This document shows positions 24,601 through 38,290 of a DNA stretch of 64,000 nucleotides, piece after piece; the first letter of the stretch is position 1; each line of letters starts with the position of its first letter. Position numbers and translations under genes: made by a program. The DNA comes from Trichoplax adhaerens. Its lineage: Eukaryota; Placozoa; Uniplacotomia; Trichoplacea; Trichoplacidae. The stretch is taken from positions 2,351,128-2,415,127 of the forward strand of contig NW_002060952.1 in assembly GCF_000150275.1 (NCBI RefSeq), written 5' to 3'. The notes below the pieces were generated by a model. The model was not told where the DNA came from, did no database searches, and saw nothing but the letters and a program-made list of their open reading frames with translations.

Positions 24601-26254
24601 CAGTATCCAATCTAATCTGTCAACATTTGCAAATAAATTTTGATTATTGAAAGTGATAATTTGAACTTATAAATAGAATATCAGCAGCTGTTATTGAACT
24701 GAAATTCAAGAATGTTTACTCACGTTAACACGTCAGATCTTTGATAGAATTTGAGTTATTGTTTGTATTTAGTAGAATTCATCTATAAGTGTGCTACAGT
24801 ACGTCGAGAATTTCCTATGATCATGAATGATAATTTAAATAAAGACCTATCCTATTAATAACCCTATCATACCTATACATTAATCAATGAAAAGCTGATA
24901 ATAGATCGGATGTTTTCTATGACTGTTTTGAATGGCAACCATTGCAGATCGACTTCCTTATTATTCTAATATCATTATAGTAATAACTTATAAACCCTAA
25001 GTAAAGAAGATCACCCATAGCACATATTATAAACAAATGGTTGATAATCCCTTCCGCCACGATTAAATCCTAATATCTAAACCTGGAAAAGTCTTAAACC
25101 TATAAAATAATTCAACGTGGCCATTGAAAATTGCATTTTAGATTTTCCTATACAGATTCACTCATAAGCTTTGCTTTTATTTACATTATCGTTAATTCTA
25201 TCGTCAAGGTGCTTCACTTTCTCCCATCTCTGATTGATTTTTACTTACGGGTTGGTATATAAAGTGAAAAAATAATAGCCTGCTCTTCAGTTATTTTCGC
25301 TGTATTCATGATCGTGGTCTTCTTATAAAATATTTGGTTCTGATTTTTGATATTTTACATCTAATTTAACAGTTGATAGCTGCATTTTATGACTACTATG
25401 AGCTTTTTTCTATTATAGATCTAGTTGTGATAAAAATTTACATATTTCGATATTCTTGTAATTTTTACTTAACTCTACGGCTAATATGCTGACTGATCAT
25501 TAAATACTGAATCATTTATTATCTCCTGCTATGGATTCATCCCTATAGAGGATATTCATCCAGTTTAGACTGCATTCTCCATTTATGGAGTCTTCAATAT
25601 AGCACTCCATGTTTGTAGCTAAACAGGCTATAAATTCGCAACTGATTTGGGTTATTTTTTCTAGTATATCCTCTGATATCTAGTTGGATAGGGCACAGTC
25701 TATTATTAAACTTGAATAAACTTGTAATCTATCTATCACATACTTCTGTACTTAAACTGTAGAGCAGGCTACAAGATTATATTAGACGATCCTTGAGTTA
25801 TATTCTTTTCGAGATTAGTTTTTAAAACTACATGTTGAAACCTTAGAAGCAAACTTACTTGCATGTTCATAATTTTGGATCGTTCCACTCGTATTATAGC
25901 TTATCAAAATTTACTGAGCAAACATGACGACAAGAGCTAACGGCATAAAACCTATTATTGACCTATAGAAAATTATATTCATAATACCTTCAGCATCTTG
26001 GTTAATTCTCATATGAAATAAACGTCACAATCCTGATCAGGACTAGGATTAAATAAGCAAAAAATGATACTTTACGCGATATACTAAATCTGCTAGCTTA
26101 TCTTTTAACGTTCTGCTTATCTGTTCTTAATGACTGTCAACTATCTCTATTACTAGTGTACATACATATATATCGACAAATATTTAAGTATTTCCTATCT
26201 GTCTTCTCATCAGACCATAGATAACCAAAGAAATTTATCGGACCTATATTAACC
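21613..26254. other. Intergenic, upstream of the EF-hand gene
   Basis: 4.6 kb of AT-rich sequence. I found no exon supported by splice sites and motifs, no RNA gene and no clean repeat. The last 100 bp contain an atatatatcg stretch (26165-26175) and presumably the 5' UTR and promoter of the next gene, but no defined element. Confidence 0.45.
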
Positions 26255-29200
26255 ATGAAAGCAAGTCAAACTGCTCCTTTTGGGACCGACCATACACCAC
26301 CGATACAAACTAAAATCATTGGTAGTAAACAGGTGGATTTTATCGATTATGATTCTATTAATAAAGCAAATCAAAAAGCTGATTTGACTGCATTATCATC
26401 ACCACCACTTCTGAAGAAAAATTTAAAGCAGGATAACAGCAATACTTATCAAAAGAATCTAGCCAGAACTGGTATTAATTTAAGCCCGGCAGGATCAGAG
26501 CATTTCCTTTCCCCTCCAACTAAAAGACAGCAAGCCATTTTAAATGAAATAAAAGATCAAAATCAGAGCCAAAATACAAAAGTCAGCCCACAGCAAACTT
26601 TATCAAGCGATCTTGCTACTGGAATTACCTCAAAAGCTACAGCTTATTGCGATGATGGGACAAAAGATTATTTTAACCAAGGCAGCCCAACATTGAAAAA
26701 GTCGACATTAGATACATTAGATAAATTAACAAGTCCTACTTTAGATAAAAGTAACGATTCTAAATTGTTGTTCAATGATCGAACTTTAAACGAATTAAAA
26801 CTATCGCGTAGTTTACCACTAAATTTGTCGATAGCTAATAACAATGAAGAAGAGAAAAGTGGCCGACACGGGCATACTCGAGCCAGTACTGATCATCGAG
26901 TCTTCGGTAAAAATCGAGATAGTCCCAATTTAACCAATCAAAGCCCATTACTAGATCAAGGGATGCCAAATTTAATGCAAAATGAGAAAGCAATTCGCAA
27001 TATTTTACCACCTATTGCCATCTCAGATGATCAGTTAGGCAAAAAATTTCACCAACAATTACAAAATTTCGATCGTAGTAAATATAAGTATATCTATAAT
27101 ACAATAGCGATGATGGATAAAGGATCAACAAATTGCATAAGTCGTGACGAACTGATGGAAATATGTCGACTCTATCAGATCCCAATTAAGGATGATGAAT
27201 TAAATCAGTTATTTACGTACTTTCAAGATCCTCAAAATCCTAAATATGCCTATTACGCAGAAATATTAAAATTTATGAATGCTGCACAAGAAGGCGATTT
27301 CCAAAATACACGTTTAACTTCTCATCCATCACCATCGATCGGGAAAAAACACCACGAGGATCAAGCATTATCTAACCAAGAAAGTAAAACTTTTTCGTTA
27401 TTCCATGATCGACAAGATGCAAAATTAATTCAATCCTTACAGAAAGAGTTTCTATCATCCAAAACTCAAATTGAATTAAAGGGGTTGATACAAGCCTTCC
27501 AAGAAATTAACAACAGCAACATTTCCATCAATATGGTAAATTTATAATTAAGAATACAATATTAACCCTATGAAAACATGTTGCTCTAACTTATAGCGTA
27601 ATTGTTATGGTTTAGAATGTGGTAGGTTGAGTATTTGCGTGTTTCTATAGGTCAAAATATGATATCTTGGTATATATTCTTAATCTATTCAAGTTACGGT
27701 ACTTTACAGGTTATAAATTGGTAATTTTATAAATACCTAAAAATCAAAGTATTTCTATATCTAAATTTAATTATAGACTTTCTCATAATGTTCATAAGGA
27801 GATACATTAAGCACGAAATTTATTCTCTAATAGTTCAGATAACATCAGAATACATGGTAGGCAACTTTATCTTAAAACATCTATGTTATAGATTATCCAG
27901 ATAGTCTATATTTTAGCACAGTAAGTAATAAATTTGATCTAACAGTATGACGTAGTATGTAGTAAAGAACTATGGGCGTAGAATAATTGGTTTAACCTAA
28001 TAAGAAAATTGCAGATTGTAGTTGATATAATGTAAGGGTCTAAAACCTACTCATAAAATGGCCTACAAAGAAAGAAATATTTTAAGTAAGATCTCGATCT
28101 GTTACAGATTATTTCAAGTAGTTTAGTTATCCCATGATAGACTTTATTTAGTAATCTCAACATGAGGAATCGATTAGTTTTCTTTTTCGTATTTTTGGAA
28201 ATAATTTCTTAACTTTATAGACTGGTACTCTTATCAAAGTAGACATAGTATCTACAATTATTTAAAAATTGCAGTTTATTAGTCATTGTCACAAAACAGC
28301 TTTGCAACAAGATAACGCAATATACGATCAATAAGTCAATTCCTTGAACCACGTATCAAGGAACGATATCTGCACTATCACAAACACTTTTGCTCTACTA
28401 GCAGACTACACAAAGACTTAAACGCCTCGTATTTTACGTTAAACACTAAGTTGGAGAAATTCTTCTTTATTTCACGATATACTGCATTTATATACTATTC
28501 CTCAATAGTTCATGAGTCATAGTTAATACAATTAACATTAGAATCATTTACTGAATTAGATATTAATTTTAGCTACTGCTCCCTTAATGCAGACAACAGA
28601 ATTTACGAACATAGACATATAATGACTAATACAGAATAGTCAGATTACGATATGTCCTATCACGGAACATTTCCATGATAATTTACAGTCTACCATAAGT
28701 AAATTACAATCACAATGATTGGAACTGTAAGCAGATGATTTGCATTCCCTATTATAACTATTAATTTCAGTATGTGTATAAGTGTCACTGTCATAAAAAG
28801 TCAGTGCTATATTAAAATACAGTATATCCGAATTAGAGGTTAACTAAATAAGGATAGTCTAACAGAATTATCCTAACATAGTTATTTCTACTGTAATACA
28901 GTATTTAACACTGTAACAGTCATACTTAAAATTATTAAACTAGTTCAAGAGAGAACAAAGTGTTACATTATACAGTATATTTAAATTTATGACGAACAAT
29001 ATATAGCTATAAAGCATATATCTTATACATGGATATATATATATGCGATACACATTATATATACTATATATATACCTACATGTGCATACATTATGTATAA
29101 AACAAAATGCTTCAGATTGTACATTCGTAATCTAATTTTTATGAGTATGCTGCTGCAGGTGAAAGAGATCTGTAATCGTCATCATTTGCCCCTATCTGAT

Positions 29201-32200
29201 TCTATATTGAATGCTTTGATAGAGCGATGTCAAAATGAAGATCAAGGATTTAAGTGAGAACTCTAGTGTTTATTGATAATATTGCCATTGATACATTGCT
29301 ACATTAAAACTTAGAATGCTATGAAATTGTCTTACAAATCCAGCATCAGAATCTATCAAATATAATATAGATTATTTAATTTTGAAACAGTCAGAATAAT
29401 CTGCAATTGGAATAGCATTTCAGCTTGCAAACATTAATCTCTATATTTGAAAAGTGTTCATATATAAAGAGTTATTATTAAGACTTATTTAATGTGGCAG
29501 TGATTAACTTCAAATGGTAGTAAAATGGCCTAGACGGAATATTTTTTTACGTTGCAGTTAAAATTTATGTCTGATATTAACTTCATTTCTATCGTTAGTT
29601 CCTCCGCATTTCTTCTTTTTCTTGAACGAGCTCAGCCTTTTCCCCTTCTTGACTCACCAAATCGTGTCAAAGACATTACAAATATTAAGTCCTTAGCAAG
29701 TCAAGGTATAGGAAAACCAATGTTGGAAAACAAATTTTCATCCTCATCTAACCAAGATATGCCAGATTACGTTAAAAATGATCAAATTCGATGGCAGAAA
29801 GATGTGCTGGTCAAGTTAGATAGTATCAGCAAAGAACAAGAGGTATTTCTCGATAAATTACCTTACATTCATTCTAGATTATTTACTCATACATTTTTAA
29901 CCCAATGATTACTGCAAAAATGTGATTTCGTATTAGCATATGAGATCAAGAAATAGATTTCTGTATTTATTGTTATAGCAATTATTAATACATCCTTACG
30001 ACACCACTTTATTACTATCAACAAAGAAATAGAATTATGGTTCATAAATTTTATAATTTGAGTCACCAGGGAATCCTCTATCAATAGGATCTAACAGGCA
30101 AATATTAAGCAAATACTATAAAGTTTAATGAGAAAAATTAGTTAATACTGTTATGAAACTGATAGAGACAGCAGCATTGAAGGGCTATCATCTATTATTT
30201 ATTCAATTCGACAAAATTATAGAGATAGAAATAAGAGCACTGGTTGTCCTGCTTATAGTTTTAGTCATCTTTTCAAACATCGACTAGATTTAGAAATATG
30301 AATTGCTAAGATGTTGCTGATCGTTCATTCGTATCTTTATAAAAGTATTAATAAACTATATCATATACTTTTCCCGCGTTATCACTTTCAATCATCGTAC
30401 CCTACCGCCATTAAAATTAAATACTATAAATATTACAAGTATGATGACGATAATTTCAATAACTTCAATCGTTTTTTTACCATCTCCTCCATACGAAGCT
30501 AAAAGATATCAATTTTTAACCTTTCATTCCACTCTGTTTTCTGCATTTTAAGTCGTGCTGGTCATTACGTTAAAAGCTGTATTGTTATGTGAAATAAAAT
30601 CAGTCGATGTAGCATCAAAGCATCTTCTAGAGATTATTGTACGGTGGTTAACGTTTCTATCATATCAAAATATTTCAACAGATGTTTCTGCATACTGATA
30701 TTCAAACACAAACTTTTCGCCTTTCCTTCTTAACATTTCAAACGTATTAACTAAAACATTGGATTGTATAGCTACACAATTTCATTATGATTTCTAAATA
30801 TAGGAAACGCTGAACATTAGCAAATATATCCTATAATAAGTATTTACAGTAATCGCCTTACTGTAAAATCATTTTCAATAGTAATCTTCTTATAATGCTA
30901 AGGAGATTCACAGAACGGAATAAAAAACTAAAGACTGCAGTCTATTTTTAGGTGATTTAAGGAATATTTCTTTCATATAGTAATAATAAGATATACCGGA
31001 TATAAGCTTTCATTATTATGTTTATTCCGGTATTTTATGCTATTTTTACTTTCAAACAATTACGGATAATCTACTCAAAACAGAGCCGATAGATGTATTT
31101 TACTCAGCTAAACAATTAAGACAAAAATATTAAAATGACATGTTATATCCAGCGTATTTACGTTTTGATACTTCCTGGAATTTGAGGAAGTTAATGAATT
31201 ATAAATCTAGATTGTTTTCATGATAAAAATTAGATTTAAAAATCTGGTAGACATTAATAATCATATTAATAGCATTGTCAATTTCATGAGTATAAATACA
31301 GTAGAATAACATTTTCATTTTGACTGCATAAATGAATGTAGATATAAGTCGTATTATCTCAAAACCTAATAATAAGATTAAATTATCATCTATTATTCAA
31401 TTTATTACGCATACAATCGTTTATGGATAACGCTATACTTTAGTTAACATTGGAAATAAGTATGGTAGGCTTCATGCAGCCGCTGTTATTGGTAACTTTG
31501 GCAGCCTGAGTAGTTTACAAACGATCCTATTTTATTAGCACTATTTCATAAATATTTAATTTAAAATAAACCCAAGAGCAAATTGAGTTCATCTATATAC
31601 ACCTGTAGTGATATTCTGACAATAACGTTACATAATTCCTGTCTGAAGACCATGCATGTAATAAGAAAATTACAAGATATAATAAAGTATACTTTATATG
31701 TAGCTTTATACACATATAACAAGAAAATAAAGACGTACTAACGAGATAATAAACTAAGAGAACATCAGTTGAGATCATCTATTTTCATAAGGAATTTGTA
31801 AGATGTAACAACTTTACTATCGTATGTAATTATATTGAAGAAAAGAAGTGAAGGTATACTGCACTCAACACGGTTATTTTGCTTTACCATTAAACGTCTA
31901 AAATACTGTGTATAGACTCTGAATACGTAATTTTGAATTATACACAATTGAATGGAAAAGTTATATTCGCTTATAATCTAAGAAATCTCTGAGCTATGCC
32001 ACTCCTACAAGCTTTCCTTTCTTTGCACTTGCCATGCTCAAAAAGTTTTTACCACTAATCATGCATTTCTAATGCGTAACTTAATCTAAAATTTACTTGT
32101 TTATGCTTACAATTAATCCGTTAAAACCTTTTGATAATTGTAGTATTAATGCCCCAGTTATAATTTGTTGGTGACGAACCAATTCTTTAGAATATTCTCC

Positions 32201-33204
32201 ATCACAAATAAATATTATTTCACATATGCTGCTCTAGCTCAAAAAATAGTCAACATCTATATAATCTATTATTTTTTTCTATTGATATTAATATTATATT
32301 GAGGTCAGTTTCTATTGGATAAAAGTTTAAGTTCAGGGTCTGCTCTATTTATATCTGTTTATATCAGTAATAAAGTACTAGCATGTCTTGATTACGATTG
32401 TTCAATTATAGAAATCAAAATGAGTTAAAGAACAGTTTAGCTAGCGGAAAGATTATTTCGACGCAATAACTAATTATTCCTTTTTATAATCAAGAATAGA
32501 ATGAAATCAATTCGCTAATGTTTATTTACATACATTATTTACATGACGATATTTTCTCCATTTTATATACATAGAGAATTATACTACATAATAACACCGT
32601 TGTATCTATTATAAAATTAATAGAATTATGAATAACAAGTACAGCAGACAATAATTCGATTATATTCGTATTAAAAATATCTTTGTTCACGAATACCAAA
32701 TTTTCATTCTTCACTTTGGAACGTAATAAATGTGCCAGATGTTAAGAAATCGTCAAGAACAGTTAGAGAACAAGCAACCGTTAAATCAGCGTGTAGATTT
32801 AAATAAAATAGAATGCATCGAAGACGTCCCCTGGATTGATCGATATATGGAACTAGCTATAGCACTCGATGCTGCCGATATTAATAATAAAGGTAAAATA
32901 AGTTAACCGTTATATCTTTGTGATAATTACAATAGCTGCATAGTTACAAAAGACTTATTAATACTATCTCATACTCACCGCTATTTTAGTAAGATTAATG
33001 AACATGTTTTGGATTTGTTTTCTAGGTATAATTAGTAAGACCGAAGCTATGCATTTAATAAACAAGTACAATGTCAGTCATAAATTAAACTATGACGATA
33101 AAATTATTTTATCAGCAATTGATAATTCGCTGCAACCAGAAAATAATAAGCATATTTGCATTGGAAATTTATTAGAAGAATTAAATATATCAAGTCAAAA
33201 TTAG
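26255..33204 (+). CDS. EF-hand-like protein, resembles vertebrate C1orf87
   Basis: Five exons with matching phases give 650 residues: 26255-27535, 29159-29253, 29599-29842, 32739-32892, 33026-33204. The start ATG is in a good context (attaaccATGA). Residues 1-250 are polar, Ser/Asn/Gln-rich and probably disordered. After that come helix-loop-helix units: a degenerate loop DKGSTNCISRDE (D1, I8 and E12 kept) and a pair spanning exons 1-3 (KEICNRHHLPLSDS...FLLFLERAQPFP). A short charged, coiled-coil-like linker (KEQEMLRNRQEQLENKQ) follows, then DINNKGIISKTE, which keeps most canonical EF-loop positions. Order and motif style recall C1orf87/CREF, a poorly characterised EF-hand protein; that assignment is inference. 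For exon 3 the inner acceptor at 29598 must be used, as the upstream AG gives stops in the required phase. Intron lengths (0.1-2.9 kb) are large for this locus. Confidence 0.8.
27536..29158 (+). other. Intron 1 of the EF-hand gene, with AT microsatellite
   Basis: Donor ATG/gtaaat and acceptor gctgctgcag. The sequence is AT-rich and unstructured apart from TA-dinucleotide runs at about 29033-29075. No alternative exon was seen. Confidence 0.6.
29843..32738 (+). other. Intron 3 of the EF-hand gene
   Basis: The intron runs from GAG/gtattt to gtgccag. If the donor is not used, translation continues 21 codons to a TGA at 29906-29908, which would give a shorter isoform. A small hairpin (10-bp stem, 5-nt loop) lies at 30843-30867. 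Open frames here lack motifs. ATG at 32739 could also start a separate short transcript. Confidence 0.55.
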
Positions 33205-36200
33205 ACAATTTTAAATCTAGTACCAATCAATATCTTCAATATAAGTCCATGATCACTTCTCCACTATCACGATACTATAATCTTATATTGCTTCGCATTG
33301 GAATAAGTTGAAAGATTTTGTTCGTCATTATGACTATTAAATTTTCCTTTATAGCATTTGAGATTCTTATATAATGATGGTAATGCTAACAACTTTCAAT
33401 CTATACTGAACTGTCATTCTTATTCTATTGAATGGTATTTCACTAATTTAATTCATATATTCTAGCTTTCGTTAATTTTCTTAATATGTTGTAAACACTC
33501 GATGAAATGGCGAGAGTTTGTCAATAATTAGGAAAATAGCTAGTCTGCACTATCGAATTTTAATACGTATATAAATATATAATAACAATTAATACTATTT
33601 AAGCTTACGTAATATCAACAATTTGATTACAACATACGCCATTTTTCTGTCGTACAGTACCTTATCAGTAAGTATTTAACAACGCTATTACATCTTGCGA
33701 CATTATTCTAATAAAGCTGCAGTGTTCTATCGAAATAATAGTTGGTATTCCAGTTCTATATTCTACAACATTTAATTTAGTATTAAGTATTAACGGGTAT
33801 TTGCCTTTCAAGTTTCTTTATTTAAGTATTAATTTAAAGTTTACATTATCACAAAATGTAATTATTTAAAACTGTCTTAATTCACTGTTGCTGTATTCAC
33901 TAAATTCAATAAAAAGTTCTGCTGGAATTATTGATATTGTGTATCGCTTAATCGCTACGTTTCACTAATAAATTTTATCAATTAGCATTATAGGACTTTA
34001 CGGTCAGGATAGTAGAGCACCTATTATAATTATTACCTAAATAAATTTTTTTTAAATTTAAAAAGGTAATCCTAAACGATTTTATTGCCATTAATGATTT
34101 GCTTAAAAATATCTCTTGATTTTACTACCACAGAATAAGAATCAAGCAAGAACAAAGATTATTTCTCTATGGTTTATTTCTTTAAGGAAAAGACAATTAA
34201 GATCTCCCAGAACCAATACGCACAGATAGCCTATTTATCGAGCCTCACGTTTTTGACCATTTGCTGCCTAATAATTGTAGATTTTTTTCTGACAACAGCG
34301 CCATATATACGCGTATTTATACACGAGCTTAAGATACTCGTTTATAACTAATGAACCTAAATCAAATCGCAATCTAAATTCATTAAATCGTTTCAATATA
34401 CAGTTCATAAATTTAAAATTTTACAGAAGTCGGAATACACATCAATCGGTTATTGCAATTAAGCCTCTATATCATTGTTGTTTGCACAACGATATGTACC
34501 TTCAATGTATGGATGTACGGCCTATTTACAATTTTAATTAACTTATTATATGAATTATCAATTAAACTACCGTATTCTATCCCCATTTATGCATGATCTG
34601 AATGTACAGCTCAGTAGTATTGTAAATTGCCGTATATAACTCGATTCTATCCGATTTATAACATGCGTTAATTTTAGTCTAATTATCGATACATAGTACG
34701 TATAATAAAAATTATCACTCAAAAATATATTAACCTCACTAAAGATATCATTTTTAGAATTATTACGTAAATTAAATCTTAATTTCATAAATTGATTACG
34801 CACAATAAAAGTTAGTGAGTCCAAAGACTGCTAAAAGTAGCTATGCATTTACCAGAATTTTCGTACATATACTTATGTTCTTACATTGCTAGTTCAAATA
34901 ATTTTTCACAATTATGGGTAATTTTAAGAAAATGCAACATGAATACATTCTGATCATTAATTATCAAATATATAAATACTCTTTTAAGTATTGGAATAGA
35001 AATACTTACGACTGTAGCTTATGACCAAAAATCATTTCCTATTCAGCTTGTATAAAAGTCAATAAGAAATAATTATAGTATACTGGTAGAATCCGAAAAA
35101 AAATTTCGCTGACTACAGTCCTAGTCAATCTATCATTACCCCTGAATTGTTGCTGTTTCATATAATAGGTTTACATTGAAATTGGATAAGTAAGCTGAGC
35201 ATAATATTATTTTATTGGCACAGATATGGAATTCCTTGCAAATTGGTAGACAGTGTGAAATAGGAATTAAATTTACTCAATTTGAATTATGTTAAATATT
35301 TAATTACCAGTTTCTAACATTAATACGGTTATTTTAATAGAAATAACATACAGTAAGAATTAATTTAATAGAAAATAAAAACAGATTATGTTGATTTTTA
35401 AATATTTAATATTAAATTACATAAGGTTCTGAAAATATTTTCTACTTGGCATCTTAGTTTTGTTACTGCTCCACTATAAAAACGTACAGTACAATTATCA
35501 TGCGGATCCACATGACGATTTTTAGAGTCAGGTTATTTCTAATCCAAGATTTAAAGGTTAGCATAAACCATCCCTTCTTTTAATTGACGTGGCATATTAC
35601 AATAGGCTTCGCTTTATTTCTTAGATTGGTGAATCAAGCTGATGCATATTGTATTGCATATATTAGACCGCCAACCTGTTCTATTCTCTATTCTAAATTA
35701 AATGCATATATAATGATGTCATTCATTACTCTTATAGCCGATATTTAAAATAAGACAAGGGTTATATGATTGTAGCTCAGAATAACATGTTGTTTATGTC
35801 TTTATTTTACTAAAACACAGCACGAGTGTAAGCTACTGACTGGTTGTACGCTTCAGTCATTGGTAAAAATAAAAAAGACAACATCAAAACCAAAAACATT
35901 ATGACGTCTAACGTCTACTTATTCATCATATGGCGCAAGAACAAGACGCTGACTAAATGTATCCAGCAGTACTAGGTAACAAAGAAGACGGAAAGGTTTT
36001 TCGTTATAATTATTTCATATACTAGGCAATATAAACTGAATTCTTCTAATTAATTAGTGTCGTCTTTCGGCAATTGATAGATAAGCTATCTGGTACATTT
36101 ACTATTAAGTTGATAAAATGATGCTCATAAATGAATAATATGCGGTATTTTTTATCGTATGGAGTATAATATCCTAGATAAAATGCCGCCGCATATGTCC

Positions 36201-37259
36201 TAAGTAAGATAAGTATCTCATATCTTTAAGTAAACTATACAGTTCTGACAGCAATTTAAGTTGATAATAGAATTCAAACCCTTCTACATTCCTAGATTAA
36301 GTTGCTGTGAGATAATTCTCTATCGCATTAGTTAATCATGGGACTAATAATCCTAGCGTCAAGATACTGAAACGTTGTTTTGATACAATATTACTGAGAG
36401 GATTACTCATACATTTACATTGAATTACTATCTTTTAATATGATAGGTAGCATTGCCTTTTAGTCGCTCGTCTGTATGTAGGTGTATTTATTTAAGTTAT
36501 CATCTGTCAGTAAGAAAGCAGAAATGTTTCATATTAGTCAAACATGTACGAGTTAAACTAAATAGCCGAAATGGTTTGATAACAACTTAATTTTATATCA
36601 TACCTGTATTTTGATGCTAGTACTCGTCGCTGTCTTGATATTACTAATGGTTATAGATGACCAAGGTGCTTTAATACGTGCAAAATTTAGACCTAGTCTG
36701 TACGGTTACATCTGATGTTAGTCGCTTTATTACGATTATTAGATTGTTATAGGAAGAGAAAGTTGTGCTTTTTCTTTGTTTAGTCTACTAATAGTATAGG
36801 ATTAGAATAGAGCTATTTAATATTTAGTATATTGATTTAATATTTTGTTATATTATTTAATTGGTTTGGCTGTTAGACTAGTTGATTTTTATCGTCGTTT
36901 CCTGATAATACTTTATATCGTACAGATTCGCTATAAAACTGATACAACTTAAGTTGCATATTAAGTTAAGGAAGGAATTCTTATTTAAACCCTATTCTGT
37001 ATATCCGTAATTAATATTTTGTTGCGCCATCGTTTTACTTATATAGCCATCCTAGATTGTTTCTACGCGTACATATAAACAATTCTGTTATACCCTGTGG
37101 TTATATACACCGGCTATATTTCTCTACTTTACCATTAAACTACAGTAGCTGACTATCACGTATGTACGCTTAATTACTGTATAGCGTGATACCTTTTCTT
37201 TACGCACATATCATGCATACTTGTAGCTAATAATTCACCTATAGCATCTATTCATCTTG
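33205..37259. other. Intergenic, nothing recognised
   Basis: Very AT-rich sequence after the EF-hand gene. Open frames at 34169-34351 (+) and 34567-34824 (-) have AT-driven composition and no motifs. An ATTAAA poly(A)-like hexamer lies about 130 bp after the stop of the EF-hand gene. Confidence 0.45.
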
Positions 37260-38290
37260 TTAATTTTTATTTGCGGAGCTTCCTCATTAAACTAAAATGA
37301 CCCAGGAAAATAACAGAATACTTTCGATCGTATTGTATATATACATATACCGGTAGCGAATATTATAATTGCTTCCCCATTAAACTTCTAAACTACGTAA
37401 AGCAACAGTATGCTAACCGCAATAATGATTGCACAATGCATATATACAGGTACACATATATTGATGCATTCTGGTAACGAAGATTTTGCTTCTTGTCCAT
37501 TCAACTTCGACAGTCTTGAAAAGTAACAGAATACTTTAGACTCCAATATTGTATCTGTTAGTAGCTTTGAATGTTTTATTGCTTCCTCGTTAAACTTCTA
37601 TAAATACGAAAAGTAACAGAATGCTTCAACTGTAATAATGATTGTATAATATATATATATATATACGGGTATACATATATTCGTATATACTGACAAGGAA
37701 TATTTCGCCACTTGCTCATTCAACATAGTCATCAAAAGTAACAAGATATACTTAAGACTCCTAGATTGTATCTGCTAGTGGCGTAGAACATTTTTATTGC
37801 TTCCTCATTAAACTTTTACGACTACGAAAGTAACAGAGTACTTAAACTGTAGTATTGACTATACTCGTATAATGTATGTATACGAGTATTAGTATATATT
37901 TTGCTACTTGCTTATTCAACCTGGACAGGCATTCAAAGTAACAAGATGCTCCAGACTCATTTCAACTTTTATAACTACGAAAAGTAACAGGATACTTAAA
38001 ACTGTAATATTAACTATATCGTATACGCGTATTCGTATATATTAACAATAAATATTTCGCTACATGCTCATTTAACTTAGTTAGGCATAAAAAGTAACAA
38101 GGTACTTAGACTACAATATTGCGTCTATCAGTAGGTTAGAATATTTTTATTATTTCCTGGCCCTAGCATAAACTGATATAACAAATGTTTCGTTACATAC
38201 ATTCAATTTAGACAGTCATAAAAAATAGCAAAATGTTTTAGATTCCAATATTCTATCTGTCAATAGCTAAATTTTATTGTTTTTTAATTA
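37260..38290. repeat. Tandem array with 210-bp higher-order unit made of two 105-bp halves
   Basis: A ttgcttcctcNttaaacttct half-unit recurs near 37370, 37579 and 37798, about 210-219 bp apart. Between these lies a related half-unit (cttgNtcattcaacNtNgacagNcat). Both halves contain aaagtaacagaatact. Embedded TA runs (for example 37646-37665) and atacgNgtat palindromes vary between copies. The array decays toward 38290. Confidence 0.8.

Noticed and set aside
30843-30867. Hairpin with 10-bp stem, possible small RNA
   Set aside because: Too short for a microRNA precursor and without extended pairing on either side.
34567-34824. Minus-strand open frame of 85 codons
   Set aside because: AT-driven composition (I, N, S, Y), no motif, no splice partner.
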